Source of the DNA: Candidatus Thiodictyon intracellulare
Lineage (GTDB): Bacteria > Pseudomonadota > Gammaproteobacteria > Chromatiales > Chromatiaceae
DNA length: 20,732 bases
NCBI GenBank assembly: GCA_016292295.1
Contig: JADNEJ010000568.1
Coordinates: forward strand, 1 to 20,732
Reading direction: 5' to 3'
The notes under the pieces were generated by a model that saw only the letters and a list, made by a program, of their open reading frames with translations, was not told the origin of the DNA and made no database searches. Every line of letters begins with the position of its first letter. The first letter of the stretch is position 1. Made by a program: the position numbers and the translations under genes. This document shows, one piece after another, positions 8,366 to 17,247 of this stretch.

Positions 8366-8761
8366 ATGAGTATGTCGGATCCGATTGCGGACATGCTGAC
8401 ACGCATTCGCAACGGCCAGCAGCGCGGCAAGATCACGATCTTGATGCCGTCCTCTAAAAAAAAGCTCGCCATTGCGAACTTGCTAAAAGAGGAAGGTTAT
8501 ATCGTCGACGTGCAGGTCGAGTGCAATGGTTGCAAGGCGCAACTGGTCGTCAAGCTCAAGTACTATCGCGGCAAGCCCGTGATTGAGTTCTTGAAGCGCG
8601 TATCCCGGCCCGGGCTTCGCATCTACCGTAGTCATGGGGAACTGCCCCGGGTATGGGCCGGACTGGGCGTGGCGATCGTCTCCACCTCCCAGGGGTTGAT
8701 GACCGACCGTGCAGCCCGCCAGGCTGGTCACGGCGGCGAAATCATCGCCTTTGTGGCGTAG
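8366..8761 (+). CDS. rpsH: 30S ribosomal protein S8
   Basis: The product is 131 aa (E. coli 130) and starts [19 protein letters not shown]8 binds the central domain of 16S rRNA and in E. coli represses the spc operon. The C-terminal signature [18 protein letters not shown] is present. AGGAG at 8355-8359 sits 6 bases before ATG 8366, which supports this start over the second Met two codons later. The rpsN-rpsH gap upstream is the longest within the spc part of the cluster before secY. Confidence 0.97.
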   Translation: MSMSDPIADMLTRIRNGQQRGKITILMPSSKKKLAIANLLKEEGYIVDVQVECNGCKAQLVVKLKYYRGKPVIEFLKRVSRPGLRIYRSHGELPRVWAGLGVAIVSTSQGLMTDRAARQAGHGGEIIAFVA

Positions 8762-8772
8762 GGGGAAAAGCT

Positions 8773-9306
8773 ATGTCACGCGTCGCAAAGGCCCCGATTA
8801 CCGTCCCCAAGGGGATCACGGTGCAATTGACTGGTCAGTCTGTGAAGGTCGAGGGCAGCAAGGGCTCCCTGGAGTGGACTGTTTGCCCCACGGTCACGGT
8901 CGCGCTTGACGACCGTATCCTATCCGTCGCGCCGGCCGAGGATCAGGCAGGTGCCTGGGCCATGGCGGGGACCACCCGCGCCGTCCTCAACAACATGGTG
9001 ATCGGCTGCAGTACCGGGTTTTCACGCAAATTGACCCTGGTCGGGGTCGGCTATCGTGCTGTGGCCAAGGGCGAAGTGTTGACGCTGAGCCTTGGGTTCT
9101 CGCATCCGGTAGACTATTCGGTCCCGGCGGGCATCACCATCGTGACCCCGACGCAGACGGAGATCATCGTCAGTGGGGCTGATCGCCAGCGGGTGGGTCA
9201 GGTGGCGGCTGAGATCCGCGCCTACCGGCCACCGGAGCCCTATAAAGGTAAGGGTGTTCGTTACGCAGACGAGGATATCCTGCGTAAGGAAGCCAAGAAG
9301 AAATAA
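8773..9306 (+). CDS. rplF: 50S ribosomal protein L6
   Basis: The product is 177 aa, identical in length to E. coli L6. The start is ATG 8773 (MSRVAKAPITVPKGI), preceded by GGGGGAAAAG. The frame is open upstream to 8653 only because it crosses rpsH in another frame. L6 has two similar alpha/beta domains and binds near the sarcin-ricin loop. The C-terminal motif PPEPYKGKGVRYADE is the classical L6 signature. The tail KKEAKKK-type end (KEAKKK) is normal. Confidence 0.97.
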   Translation: MSRVAKAPITVPKGITVQLTGQSVKVEGSKGSLEWTVCPTVTVALDDRILSVAPAEDQAGAWAMAGTTRAVLNNMVIGCSTGFSRKLTLVGVGYRAVAKGEVLTLSLGFSHPVDYSVPAGITIVTPTQTEIIVSGADRQRVGQVAAEIRAYRPPEPYKGKGVRYADEDILRKEAKKK

Positions 9307-9318
9307 GGGGTATAGCGA

Positions 9319-9675
9319 ATGGACAAAAAACATGCTCGGTTGCGTCGGGCGACTCGTACTCGCGCCAAGATTCGCGAACTGGGTGAGTATAGGCTGTGCG
9401 TTCACCGCACCCCGCAACACATCTACGCGCAGATCATCGCCCCGGAAGGGGATAAGGTGCTCGTCAGCGCATCCACGGTTGAAAAGGATTTCCGCCAGTC
9501 GATCCAGGGGCATAAGGGTAACGCGGGCGCTGCGGCAACCATCGGCAAAGCGATCGCAGCGCGTGCGCTGTCCAAGGGAATCGAAAAGGTGGCGTTCGAC
9601 CGCTCCGGGTTCCGTTATCACGGGCGCATGAAGGCGCTCGCCGACGCTGCCCGCGAGGGCGGACTGAAATTCTAG
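9319..9675 (+). CDS. rplR: 50S ribosomal protein L18
   Basis: The product is 118 aa (E. coli 117). It has a basic N-terminus ([18 protein letters not shown]) that contacts 5S rRNA and a globular domain ending in [20 protein letters not shown], a conserved L18 motif. Together with L5 it forms the 5S RNP. It is single-copy here, whereas L5 is present twice. It lies 12 bases after rplF with a GGGG ribosome-binding tract. Confidence 0.97.
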   Translation: MDKKHARLRRATRTRAKIRELGEYRLCVHRTPQHIYAQIIAPEGDKVLVSASTVEKDFRQSIQGHKGNAGAAATIGKAIAARALSKGIEKVAFDRSGFRYHGRMKALADAAREGGLKF

Positions 9676-9685
9676 GGGCTGTACC

Positions 9686-10192
9686 ATGTCAAACTTCAAT
9701 CCTAAGCCGGAAGGCGATGGCCTTCTGGAAAAACTGGTGGCGGTTAACCGTGTCGCCAAGGTAGTCAAGGGCGGCCGCCAGTTCGGATTCGCCGCGCTGA
9801 CGGTGGTCGGCGACGGCAAAGGCCGAGTCGGCTATGGGCGAGGCAAGGCCCGTGAGGTGCCGGTCGCGATTCAGAAGGCTATGGAGAGCGCCCGTAAGGA
9901 CATGATCGACGTCAAACTCCGGGGCACCACCTTGCAGTATCCGCTGCAGGGTCGGCACGGCGCGGCGAAGGTGTTCATGATGCCCGCCTCCGACGGCACC
10001 GGGATCATCGCCGGCGGTGCGATGCGCGCTGTCTTCGAGGTGCTGGGGGTGGCGAACGTACTCGCTAAGTGCATTGGCACCAACAATCCGATCAATGTGG
10101 TGCGCGCCACTGTCGCGGGTCTCAAGGGAATGAATGATCCTGAGACCATTGCCGCCAAGCGCGGCAAGACGGTCGAGCAAATCCTGGGGTAG
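9686..10192 (+). CDS. rpsE: 30S ribosomal protein S5
   Basis: The product is 168 aa (E. coli 167). The N-terminal double-stranded RNA-binding fold includes [20 protein letters not shown], the loop where spectinomycin-resistance and ribosomal-ambiguity changes occur. The C-terminal domain has [20 protein letters not shown]5 takes part in decoding accuracy with S4. The gap to rpmD is 3 bases. Confidence 0.97.
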   Translation: MSNFNPKPEGDGLLEKLVAVNRVAKVVKGGRQFGFAALTVVGDGKGRVGYGRGKAREVPVAIQKAMESARKDMIDVKLRGTTLQYPLQGRHGAAKVFMMPASDGTGIIAGGAMRAVFEVLGVANVLAKCIGTNNPINVVRATVAGLKGMNDPETIAAKRGKTVEQILG

Positions 10193-10195
10193 GCA

Positions 10196-10414
10196 ATGCC
10201 AACGAACATACCTGATAAGAAGATGATGAAGGTCACACTCGTGCGCAGCATGCACGGACGATTAGCCACCCACCAGGCCTGCGTGCGCGGCCTGGGGTTG
10301 CGGCGGATGCACCAGGTGGCGGCGGTTGAGGACAGTGCATGCACCCGCGGCATGGTTAACGCCGTCTCCTATATGGTCAAGGTTGTCGAGGAGGCCGCAG
10401 ATGCGTCTCAATGA
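10196..10414 (+). CDS. rpmD: 50S ribosomal protein L30
   Basis: The product is 72 aa, longer than the 59-aa E. coli L30. The core ([13 protein letters not shown], then [11 protein letters not shown]) is typical. It carries about 9 extra N-terminal residues and a tail (EEAADASQ). GGGG at 10186-10189 is 6 bases before ATG 10196, which supports the long start. ATG 10223 or 10226 would give about 62-63 aa but has only a weak upstream purine tract. The 3' end overlaps rplO by 14 bases, and that overlap encodes part of the extra tail. Confidence 0.93.
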   Translation: MPTNIPDKKMMKVTLVRSMHGRLATHQACVRGLGLRRMHQVAAVEDSACTRGMVNAVSYMVKVVEEAADASQ

Positions 10415-10835
10415 ACTAAAGCCCGACGCCGGAAGCAAGGCCCCCGCCAAGCGCCGCGGTCGCGGCATCGGCAGCGGCCTCGGTAAGACCGGCGGTCGCG
10501 GCCATAAGGGGCAGAAATCCCGCGCCGGGGGTTACCACAAGGTGGGTTTCGAGGGCGGCCAGATGCCCTTGCAGCGTCGCCTTCCCAAGGTCGGGTTTCG
10601 TTCCCGGGCCGTGTCGACCTTTGAAGAGATTCGCCTGGGCGAACTCGGTCGTATTAAGGGTGAGGTCGTGGACCTGGCGGCGCTCCTGCGGGCCGGTCTG
10701 ATCAAGCGTTCGACCACGGGGGGCAAGATCATCGTTTCCGGTGCCGTCGAACGGGCGCTCACGGTGCGCGGTATCGGCGTTACCAAGGGTGCCCGCGCCG
10801 CGATTGAGGCTGCCGGCGGCAAGGTCGAGGAATAA
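10401..10835 (+). CDS. rplO: 50S ribosomal protein L15
   Basis: The product is 144 aa, the E. coli length, and begins [27 protein letters not shown] at 10388-10394 is a very strong ribosome-binding site 6 bases before ATG 10401. The frame upstream of it overlaps rpmD and is not L15. The glycine- and arginine-rich N-terminal extension ([20 protein letters not shown]) penetrates the 50S core. L15 is a late assembly protein that binds many 50S proteins. Confidence 0.97.
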   Translation: MRLNELKPDAGSKAPAKRRGRGIGSGLGKTGGRGHKGQKSRAGGYHKVGFEGGQMPLQRRLPKVGFRSRAVSTFEEIRLGELGRIKGEVVDLAALLRAGLIKRSTTGGKIIVSGAVERALTVRGIGVTKGARAAIEAAGGKVEE

Positions 10836-10850
10836 TCAGGATCCCTTCGG

Positions 10851-12203
10851 ATGGCAAAAAACCCCTCATCGATGGTACAAGCACTCGCTGGGATGGGGCC
10901 TCTGACTGAACTGAAGCAGCGCCTGCTTTTCCTGGTCGGGGCGCTGCTGGTGTATCGCATCGGCACCTTCATTCCGGTTCCGGGGGTGAACCCTCACGCG
11001 CTGGCGATGCTGTTCGAGCAGAATAAGGGCTCGATCCTGGACATGTTCAACATGTTTTCCGGGGGGGCGTTGCAACGCGCCAGCCTGTTTGCGCTGGGGG
11101 TCATGCCTTATATCTCGGCGTCGATCATCGTGCAATTGATGACGTCCGTGATCCCGCAGCTCGAACAGTTGAAGAAGGAGGGCGAACAGGGACGACGCAA
11201 TATCACCCAATACACCCGATATGGGACGGTCGTGCTCGCGTCCTTCCAGGCGCTGGGCATCTCGATGGCCCTGCAAGGGCAGACTGCCGGCGGTACTTCG
11301 CTCGTCACGCAGGTCGGCGTCGGTTTCGTTTTTACCGCCACGGTGTCTCTCGTCACCGGGACCATGTTCCTGATGTGGCTGGGTGAGCAGATTACGGAGC
11401 GCGGCGTGGGCAACGGGATTTCGATGATCATCTTCTCCGGCATCGTCGCGGGACTGCCCGCTGCGCTTGGCGGCACGCTGGTGCTGGTGGAAAATGGCGA
11501 GATGAACCCCATGGCCGTGCTGGTCATGTTCGCCATGGTGGTCGGGGTGACCGCCTTTGTGGTGTTCGTGGAGCGTGCGCAACGGCGGATAACCGTCAAC
11601 TACGCACGGCGGCAGCAGGGGCGCAAGCTCATGCAGGCGCAGAGTACACACCTGCCGTTGAAGATCAACATGGCAGGCGTGATTCCGCCGATCTTCGCCT
11701 CCAGCATCCTGCTCTTTCCCGGTACCCTTGGGCAGTGGTTTGCGAACGACGAGAAGTTGCGCTGGATATCGGACATCACGGCAAAACTCTCCCCGGGAGA
11801 GCCGATTTACGTGATCCTCTACTCCTCAGCAATCATCTTCTTCTGTTTCTTTTACACGGCTCTCGTATTCAACGCGCGCGAGACCGCAGATAACCTCAAG
11901 CGTTTTGGTGCATTTATCCCGGGTATCCGACCCGGCGAGCAGACCGCCAAGTATATCGACACCGTTATGACCCGGCTGACCGCGCTGGGGGCCATCTATA
12001 TCACCGCCGTCTGTCTGTTGCCGGAGTTTCTGATTGTCGGTTATCACGTCCCTTTCTACTTCGGCGGTACCTCGCTGTTGATCGTGGTGGTCGTGATCAT
12101 GGACTTTATGGCCCAGGTTCAGGCCCATCTTATGTCCCATCAGTATGAAGGCTTGATGAAAAAGGCGAACCTGAAGGCGCCAGGCGCTGGAATGTTGCGC
12201 TAA
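10851..12203 (+). CDS. secY: Preprotein translocase subunit SecY
   Basis: The product is 450 aa (E. coli 443), the pore-forming subunit of the SecYEG inner-membrane channel. About ten hydrophobic segments can be seen. The first is [20 protein letters not shown] near residues 25-45, followed by the plug region. The cytoplasmic loop [19 protein letters not shown] and the ribosome- and SecA-binding loop near [20 protein letters not shown] (about 340-360) are conserved. ATG 10851 follows AGGATCCCTTCGG. SecY in the spc cluster between rplO and rpmJ is universal in this group. A 165-base gap with hairpins follows. Confidence 0.98.
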   Translation: MAKNPSSMVQALAGMGPLTELKQRLLFLVGALLVYRIGTFIPVPGVNPHALAMLFEQNKGSILDMFNMFSGGALQRASLFALGVMPYISASIIVQLMTSVIPQLEQLKKEGEQGRRNITQYTRYGTVVLASFQALGISMALQGQTAGGTSLVTQVGVGFVFTATVSLVTGTMFLMWLGEQITERGVGNGISMIIFSGIVAGLPAALGGTLVLVENGEMNPMAVLVMFAMVVGVTAFVVFVERAQRRITVNYARRQQGRKLMQAQSTHLPLKINMAGVIPPIFASSILLFPGTLGQWFANDEKLRWISDITAKLSPGEPIYVILYSSAIIFFCFFYTALVFNARETADNLKRFGAFIPGIRPGEQTAKYIDTVMTRLTALGAIYITAVCLLPEFLIVGYHVPFYFGGTSLLIVVVVIMDFMAQVQAHLMSHQYEGLMKKANLKAPGAGMLR

Positions 12204-12212
12204 CCACTCGCT

Positions 12213-12274
12213 GATTCAGCCCGTGCCCGGGGCCGGGCTGGGTCAGCGCGCCGTCGGCGCCGGATGATCCGGCG
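12213..12274 (+). other. Two hairpins in the secY-rpmJ gap
   Basis: The first hairpin pairs 12213-12223 with 12234-12244. It is 11 bp including two G-U pairs, with a 10-base loop, and its core is CAGCCCG/CGGGCTG. The second pairs CGCCGG (12258-12263) with CCGGCG (12269-12274) around a 5-base loop. No T-run follows either stem. They sit between the end of secY and the rpmJ start at 12369, where they could act as an attenuator, a pause site or an mRNA processing site. Confidence 0.5.
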
Positions 12275-12368
12275 GCGGTGTCCTCTGCGTCGGCAGTGCG
12301 TGACGGCAAGCCGCAGCAGCGGTCCTGGCCTCTGCCCTGCGAGGTGAATGAATCCTTAGGAGAAGGCA

Positions 12369-12482
12369 ATGAAAGTACGAGCATCGGTTAAGAAGCTGTG
12401 TCGCAACTGCAAGATCGTGCGGCGAAATGGGGTTGTGCGGGTCATCTGCAAAGACCCGCGGCACAAGCAGCGCCAGGGTTGA
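12369..12482 (+). CDS. rpmJ: 50S ribosomal protein L36
   Basis: The product is a 37-aa protein beginning [15 protein letters not shown]. The zinc-ribbon ligands Cys11, Cys14, Cys27 and His32 are all present, so this is the zinc-binding (C+) form. AGGAG at 12358-12362 precedes ATG 12369. L36 is the smallest 50S protein and lies near L16 and 23S helices. Its place between secY and rpsM is the usual gammaproteobacterial one. No zinc-free paralogue is visible in the window. Confidence 0.96.
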   Translation: MKVRASVKKLCRNCKIVRRNGVVRVICKDPRHKQRQG

Positions 12483-12493
12483 TGATCGCCCCG

Positions 12494-12521
12494 TTGACTC
12501 CGGTCAGACTTCTGTTATGAT
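12494..12521 (+). promoter_or_regulatory. Sigma70 extended -10 promoter for the alpha operon
   Basis: TTGACT (12494-12499) matches the -35 consensus at 5 of 6 bases. After a 16-base spacer, TATGAT (12516-12521) matches the -10 at 5 of 6. A TG at 12513-12514 completes the extended -10 form TGtTATGAT. A start near base 12528 would leave a leader of about 38 bases before rpsM. E. coli has its alpha promoter at the same place. The leader seems too short for the E. coli S4-binding pseudoknot. Confidence 0.85.
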
Positions 12522-12565
12522 ATGTGGTTTACCGCTCCGCATCCAGGACTTGAGGGTTTCGAGCC

Positions 12566-12922
12566 ATGGCCCGTATAGCCGGCGTTAATATTCCAGAAAA
12601 AAAGCACACAGTGATCGCGTTGACCGCGATCTTCGGTATTGGCCGGGTGCGGGCCGGCGAAATCTGCGATGCCGCGGGCGTATCGCGTGCCACCAAGGTC
12701 CAGAGACTCTCTGAGGAGGAAGTGGATAAGCTTCGCGGCGAGGTGGCGAAATACACCGTCGAAGGTGATCTCCGGCGCGAGTTCTCAATGAACATCAAGC
12801 GCTTGATGGACCTAGGCTGCAACCGCGGCATCCGTCATCGTCGCGGGCTGCCGTTGCGTGGCCAGCGGACCCGTACCAACGCCCGGACCCGCAAGGGGCC
12901 GCGGCGTCCCATCAAGCGTTAA
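12566..12922 (+). CDS. rpsM: 30S ribosomal protein S13
   Basis: The product is 118 aa, the E. coli length, beginning [20 protein letters not shown]. The helix-hairpin-helix region ([13 protein letters not shown]) and the C-terminal signature [20 protein letters not shown] are intact. S13 contacts P-site tRNA and the 50S proteins L5 and L31 through its tail. It is the first gene after the promoter at 12494-12521, so it heads the alpha operon. Confidence 0.97.
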   Translation: MARIAGVNIPEKKHTVIALTAIFGIGRVRAGEICDAAGVSRATKVQRLSEEEVDKLRGEVAKYTVEGDLRREFSMNIKRLMDLGCNRGIRHRRGLPLRGQRTRTNARTRKGPRRPIKR

Positions 12923-12959
12923 GGCCGCGCAGATGATGCGCTCCGGCTGGTAAAGGCGA

Positions 12960-13349
12960 ATGGCTAAACCGACTCGTACCGTAAAGAAAAAGGTCCGGAA
13001 GCAGGTGGCGGATGGGGTTGCCCACGTCCATGCCTCTTTCAATAACACCATCATCACGATCACTGATCGGCAGGGGAATGCGCTCGTATGGGCGACCTCA
13101 GGTGGATCAGGGTTCCGTGGATCGCGCAAGAGCACCCCGTTTGCAGCCCAGGTTGCGGCCGATAAGGCCGGTCAAGCGGTCAAGGAATACGGCGTGCGCA
13201 ATCTGGATGTGAATGTGAAGGGCCCCGGCCCCGGGCGCGAGTCCGCGGTGCGCGCACTCAACAATGCCGGTTTTAAGATCACCAGTGTCACTGACGTGAC
13301 ACCGATCCCGCACAACGGCTGTCGCCCGCCAAAGAAGCGGCGCGTCTGA
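12960..13349 (+). CDS. rpsK: 30S ribosomal protein S11
   Basis: The product is 129 aa, as in E. coli. The sequence [20 protein letters not shown] and the C-terminal motif [18 protein letters not shown] are the classical S11 signatures. S11 lies on the 30S platform close to the anti-Shine-Dalgarno end of 16S rRNA. The gap to rpsM is 37 bases, and the gap to rpsD is 14 bases with GAGGGAGC as ribosome-binding site. Confidence 0.97.
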   Translation: MAKPTRTVKKKVRKQVADGVAHVHASFNNTIITITDRQGNALVWATSGGSGFRGSRKSTPFAAQVAADKAGQAVKEYGVRNLDVNVKGPGPGRESAVRALNNAGFKITSVTDVTPIPHNGCRPPKKRRV

Positions 13350-13363
13350 GGGAGCTATAAGAA

Positions 13364-13984
13364 ATGGCACGTTATACAGGCCCAACCTGCAAATTGGCGC
13401 GGCGCGAGGGTGCCGATCTTTCCCTTAAGAGTCGGGCGCGCGCGCTTGATACCAAGTGCAACATCGAGAAGCAGCCCGGTCAGACCGGAGACCGTCGGCG
13501 GCGCCTCTCGGATTACGGTGTCCAGTTGCGCGAGAAACAGAAGGTGCGCCGGATTTACGGGTTGTTGGAGCGGCAGTTCCGCAACTATTACATGAAGGCA
13601 GCGCAGTCGAAGGGTGCGACCGGTGAGAACCTGTTGCAGATGCTCGAGCGTCGTCTTGATAACGTCGTGTTTCGGATGGGTTTCGGTTCGACCCGAGCCG
13701 AGGCGCGGCAACTCGTCTCCCACAAGTGTATCCTCGTCAACGCGCGGGTAGTGAACGTGGCGTCCTATCCGGTGGGTCCGGAGGATGCGGTGGAGGTCCG
13801 CGAGGCCGCGAAGAAACAGGTGCGGGTGCAAAACGCCCTGGCCTTGGCCGAGCAGTACGGCTTTCCCGACTGGGTAGAGGTCGATACCAAGGGCCTGAAG
13901 GGTGTTTTCAAGCGTGTTCCGGATCGCTCCGACCTGCCTGCTGACATCAATGAATCGCTGATCGTCGAGCTGTACTCCAAGTAA
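13364..13984 (+). CDS. rpsD: 30S ribosomal protein S4
   Basis: The product is 206 aa, as in E. coli. It begins [20 protein letters not shown] and has the S4 RNA-binding domain near residues 95-155 ([20 protein letters not shown], then [17 protein letters not shown]). S4 starts 16S 5'-domain assembly, affects decoding accuracy and, in E. coli, represses the alpha operon through a leader pseudoknot. That leader seems absent here because the predicted leader is short. Confidence 0.97.
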   Translation: MARYTGPTCKLARREGADLSLKSRARALDTKCNIEKQPGQTGDRRRRLSDYGVQLREKQKVRRIYGLLERQFRNYYMKAAQSKGATGENLLQMLERRLDNVVFRMGFGSTRAEARQLVSHKCILVNARVVNVASYPVGPEDAVEVREAAKKQVRVQNALALAEQYGFPDWVEVDTKGLKGVFKRVPDRSDLPADINESLIVELYSK

Positions 13985-14010
13985 GGAGTAACTCCACAAG
14001 GGGGTACCGA

Positions 14011-15024
14011 ATGACTGAAGCTATCGGCGAGTTTCTACGTCCGCGGATTGTTCAGGTCGAACCGGTCGACGGCAGTCTGAATCATGCGCGGGTGTCTCTT
14101 GAGCCCCTGGAGCGGGGCTTTGGGCATACACTGGGGAACGCGTTGCGACGCATACTCCTGTCGTCCATGTCCGGTTGCGCCGTGACCGAGGTGAAGATCA
14201 ACGGTGTACTCCACGAGTACACCACCCTGCCGGGCGTCCAGGAAGATGTACTTGAAATTTTGCTAAACTTCAAGAACCTGGCCATTTCACTGAATGGCAA
14301 GGATGAGGCCATCTTTGCTTTGGACAAGAAGGGGCCGGGTACCGTGACCGCGGCGGATATCGACCTGGGGCATTCTGGCGTCATTGCCAACCCGGGGCTC
14401 GTGATCGCCAACATCACGACGGATGCGGAACTCAGTATGACTCTGACGGTGCGCCGGGGTATCGGCTACGAGGCGACGACCCAGCGCGACATAGATGGAA
14501 CTGAGGACCGGCCGATCGGACACTTGCCCCTGGACGCTTCGTTCAGCCCCATGCGACGTGTGTCTATTGAGGTGCAGTCGGCGCGAGTGGAGCAACGGAC
14601 CGACCTCGACCGTCTGGTGATCGATCTGGAGACCAACGGGACCATCGATCCGAAGACGGCGATCCAGCGGGCCGCCCAGATTCTCCAAAATCAACTGGCC
14701 AGTTTCGTGGCCTTGGAGCCCGGGGCGCCGTCGGACGGTGTCGTCCAAGAGGTGCCGCAGGGGCCTGCGATCGACCCGATCCTGTTGCGCCCGGTGGACG
14801 ATCTGGAACTGACGGTGCGTTCTGCCAATTGTCTCAAGGCGGAGAACATTTATCTGATCGGCGATCTGATCCAGCGCACCGAAGTGGAGTTGCTGAAGAC
14901 GCCGAATCTCGGCAAGAAGTCCTTGACTGAGATCAAGGATGTCCTTGCCACTCGTGGTTTGTCGCTGGGGATGCGCCTGGAGAACTGGCCCCCTGAGAAC
15001 ATCGACGAACTGAGTATTCGCTAA
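14011..15024 (+). CDS. rpoA: RNA polymerase subunit alpha
   Basis: The product is 337 aa (E. coli 329). The N-terminal dimerisation domain contains [20 protein letters not shown] (residues 33-52). A linker near residues 235-258 leads to the C-terminal domain that binds UP elements and activators. Arg270 in [15 protein letters not shown] corresponds to E. coli Arg265, the key DNA contact, and the second helix-hairpin-helix ([16 protein letters not shown]) is intact. AAGGGGG upstream of ATG 14011 is a good ribosome-binding site. Confidence 0.98.
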   Translation: MTEAIGEFLRPRIVQVEPVDGSLNHARVSLEPLERGFGHTLGNALRRILLSSMSGCAVTEVKINGVLHEYTTLPGVQEDVLEILLNFKNLAISLNGKDEAIFALDKKGPGTVTAADIDLGHSGVIANPGLVIANITTDAELSMTLTVRRGIGYEATTQRDIDGTEDRPIGHLPLDASFSPMRRVSIEVQSARVEQRTDLDRLVIDLETNGTIDPKTAIQRAAQILQNQLASFVALEPGAPSDGVVQEVPQGPAIDPILLRPVDDLELTVRSANCLKAENIYLIGDLIQRTEVELLKTPNLGKKSLTEIKDVLATRGLSLGMRLENWPPENIDELSIR

Positions 15025-15045
15025 CAGATACCGGGATTACGGATC

Positions 15046-15438
15046 ATGCGTCACCGCAAAGCCGGAAGGCACCTAAATAGAACGAGTTCGCACCGCGAGG
15101 CGATGTTCCGTAACATGGCCGCGTCCCTATTTCGGCACGAACTGATCCAGACCACCCTACCCAAAGCCAAGGAACTGCGCCGCGTCGCCGAGCCATTGAT
15201 CACCCTGTCCAAGATCGACTCGGTCCACACGCGCCGCTTGGCGTTTGCCCGATTGCGCGATAAGGAGGTCGTGGGCAAGTTGTTCGTCGAACTGGGACCC
15301 CGTTACCAGGCGCGCCCGGGCGGTTACCTGCGCATCCTCAAGTGTGGTTTCCGGGCTGGAGATGCCGCCCCGATGGCCTATGTGGAGCTGGTTGGCCGGC
15401 CAGAACGCACGTCGGCCGCCGAGGCCGACGAGGATTGA
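15046..15438 (+). CDS. rplQ: 50S ribosomal protein L17
   Basis: The product is 130 aa (E. coli 127) and starts [20 protein letters not shown], the conserved L17 N-terminus. The sequence [20 protein letters not shown] and the acidic tail (EADED) are typical. It is the last gene of the alpha operon, after which intact housekeeping genes stop. The gap to rpoA is 21 bases. Confidence 0.97.
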   Translation: MRHRKAGRHLNRTSSHREAMFRNMAASLFRHELIQTTLPKAKELRRVAEPLITLSKIDSVHTRRLAFARLRDKEVVGKLFVELGPRYQARPGGYLRILKCGFRAGDAAPMAYVELVGRPERTSAAEADED

Positions 15439-15468
15439 ACCGGCGGTTCATGCTGGACGCAGAAAGCA

Positions 15469-15487
15469 TGGCGCTGCCAGGTTTTTT
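15469..15487 (+). terminator. Possible intrinsic terminator after rplQ
   Basis: A short stem TGGC-gct-GCCA (15469-15479) is followed after GG by six T residues (15482-15487), 30 bases beyond the rplQ stop. The stem is only 4 bp, so it is weak. Its position at the end of the ribosomal cluster supports it. Confidence 0.4.
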
Positions 15488-15494
15488 GTTAACG

Positions 15495-15630
15495 AGTGGT
15501 CAGCTAACAGCCTTCAGCTTTGAGTTTCAAGATCTTCTTGGCACCGGATGGGTCACCACCGGGCGGCGCCAGAGGCTCCAAATCGGCCTGCAAGGCGCTC
15601 ATGCATCTATAGCTGACGGCTGATCGCTAA
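15495..15630. repeat. Imperfect inverted repeat flanking a short spacer
   Basis: The left arm near 15498-15521 (GGTCAGCTAACAGCCTTCAG...) resembles the reverse complement of the right arm near 15608-15629 (AGCTGACGGCTGATCGCT...). Arms of this CAGCT-rich type enclose about 90 bases. The rest of the 206-base gap between rplQ and the next pseudogene shows no gene I recognise. A 32-codon minus-strand frame (15602-15504) is too short to trust. Confidence 0.35.
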
Positions 15631-15644
15631 TCTCTCTTTCCAGG

Positions 15645-16387
15645 ATGAACGCAACCTCCATCCAACGTCTCACGTTGGTAACCGACTTCGGTGCTGGCAT
15701 CTATGTCGGCCAGGTGATGACGCGGATCGCGAGCCTGTTTTCAGGTGCACCGGTCATCGACCTGGTGCAGGATCTGCCGCCCTTTCGTCCGGACCTGGCA
15801 GTCTATCTCCTGCCCGCGCTCGTGCGCGATATGCCCCGTGGCACCCTCTACCTTGTGTGGTGAACCCCAGTGTGGGAGGCGAGTGTCTGGGGCTGGTCCT
15901 GGCGGCCTGTGGCGACCTGTCCATCGGTCCGGACAACGAGCTCTTAAGCCAGATCGCGCGGAGCGCCCCCGCCCGCGGCGCATCGACTGGCAACCCCCAT
16001 GGACCTGGAACAGCTTTCACGGGCGTGATTGGTTTGCCCCGGTTGCCGCCGCCCTGTGCCGCGGCGAGGCCGTGCCGCTCACTGACCTGCATGCGGATTC
16101 TCTCATTGGTGCCGAATGGGCCGACGACTTGCCCGTGGTGGTCTATGTCGATGCCTATGGCAACCTGATGTGTGGGTTGCGCGCGCCCGGCGCTCCGCCC
16201 GGGCCACTACTGCGCGCGGCCGGGCGAACGCTTGCATATGCCTGCACTTTCTGTGAGTGCGCCCCCCGGGCAGGCGTTCTGGCACGGAAACGCCCTAGGC
16301 CTGGTCGAGATCGCGGTCAACCAAGGGCGGGCCAATCGGGTGCTGGGGCTCGGGCCGGGCGACCCGGTGCATTTTCATTTCGGGTAA
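15645..16387 (+). pseudogene. SAM hydroxide adenosyltransferase (DUF62-type), three frameshifts
   Basis: Three reading frames together rebuild a protein of about 247 aa, the usual length of this family, which hydrolyses S-adenosylmethionine to adenosine and methionine. Frame one gives LTLVTDFGAGIYVGQV up to about 15855. Frame two gives VVNPSVGGECLGLVL and GPDNELLSQIARS. Frame three gives SFHGRDWFAPVAAALCRGEA and YVDAYGNLMCGLRAPG. The last frame gives PPGQAFWHGNALGLVEIAVN to TAA 16387. The shifts lie at a duplicated TG near 15855 and at C-runs near 15964 and 16262. The usual DPGVGG loop has become NPSVGG. The gene is dead unless the sequence has errors. No intact neighbour suggests a pathway. 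Confidence 0.82.
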
Positions 16388-16471
16388 CGCTGAAAAAGGG
16401 GTTGCGACGGCGCAATGTCCGCTGGGCTATCGCGCTGAGCTATCGACTAAACCACAAGAGCGGAGAGACCT

Positions 16472-17220
16472 ATGGCAAACCTAAGCGAACTCGTCGGTTC
16501 CTTCATCCAGAACACCATGTTCCACACCATGTTCCCCTCCGGCGGTGAGCGGATCGGCAACGTCATCAAAGACCTATAGGAAAATATCGGCAACAAGGTC
16601 AGCAGCCAGAGCGGGGCGGGTGGCATTTTGGACAAGGTCCTTGAGACCGCCAAGACCACTCTGGGCAACGCCGCCTAGAACCCCGCGCAGGCGGCCGGTC
16701 TCGGCGCCGTGCTCGGGTCCCTGCTGGGCGGCGGCAGCAGTTCAGTCTCCGGCGCCATCAAGGGCGAGGCCCTGGCGATGCTCGCGGGCATCGCCTACAA
16801 GGCCCTGACCAGTGCCGGCCAAGGGGCCGAGGGTGGGTCAGCGCCGGTGTTCAGCGGCAGCGCGGTACCGGTCGGTATGACGACGCCCCAGACCTCGGTG
16901 GACCACCAGGTGTTGGCGAACACCGCGGAATTTGTCATCAAGGGGATGATCAACGCCGTCAAGGCGGACGGGGAGGTGAGTGCGGATGAGATCACACGCA
17001 TCGTCGGCAAGCTCAAGGAGGCCGGCATGACCGGGGATACGGAGGCCTGGATCATGAAGGAACTGCGCCAGCTCCTGGATCTCGACGCCTTCGCTGCTGC
17101 CATCCCCAACCCGGAGATACCCCCCAGGAAGTGGCCTACCTGGCCGACTTGGCCAGGAAGACCTGCCTCGATGCGAGGGTGGTCCAGAACATCCAGCAGA
17201 CCCTCGGGGCTAAGGTCTGA
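16472..17220 (+). pseudogene. DUF533/TerB-like protein, two TAG stops and a frameshift
   Basis: The frame from ATG 16472 (MANLSELVGSFIQNTMFHTM) continues through TAG at 16577 and TAG at 16676 into a glycine-rich hydrophobic stretch (GLGAVLGSLLGGGSS). It then enters an acidic helical domain (VIKGMINAVKADGEVSADEI) that resembles the TerB fold. A shift at the C-run near 17118 moves the end into another frame (PQEVAYLADLARKTCLDARV) with TGA at 17218. The total of about 249 codons fits DUF533 (YebE-like) proteins of unknown function. Upstream GGAGAG is a good ribosome-binding site, so the gene was once expressed. Confidence 0.8.
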
Positions 17221-17247
17221 ATCCAGAAAAAACAGTTGCGCCGTAGC

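Noticed and set aside
15504..15602. A 32-codon minus-strand frame (MSALQADLEPLAPPGG...) in the gap after rplQ.
   Set aside because: It is too short, overlaps the inverted-repeat arms, and has no homology that I recognise.
16472..17220. Stop-codon recoding (for example pyrrolysine at the two TAG codons) in the DUF533 gene.
   Set aside because: A frameshift near 17118 also breaks the gene, TAG is used as a normal stop by ribosomal genes here (for example rplC and rpsE), and no recoding element is visible.
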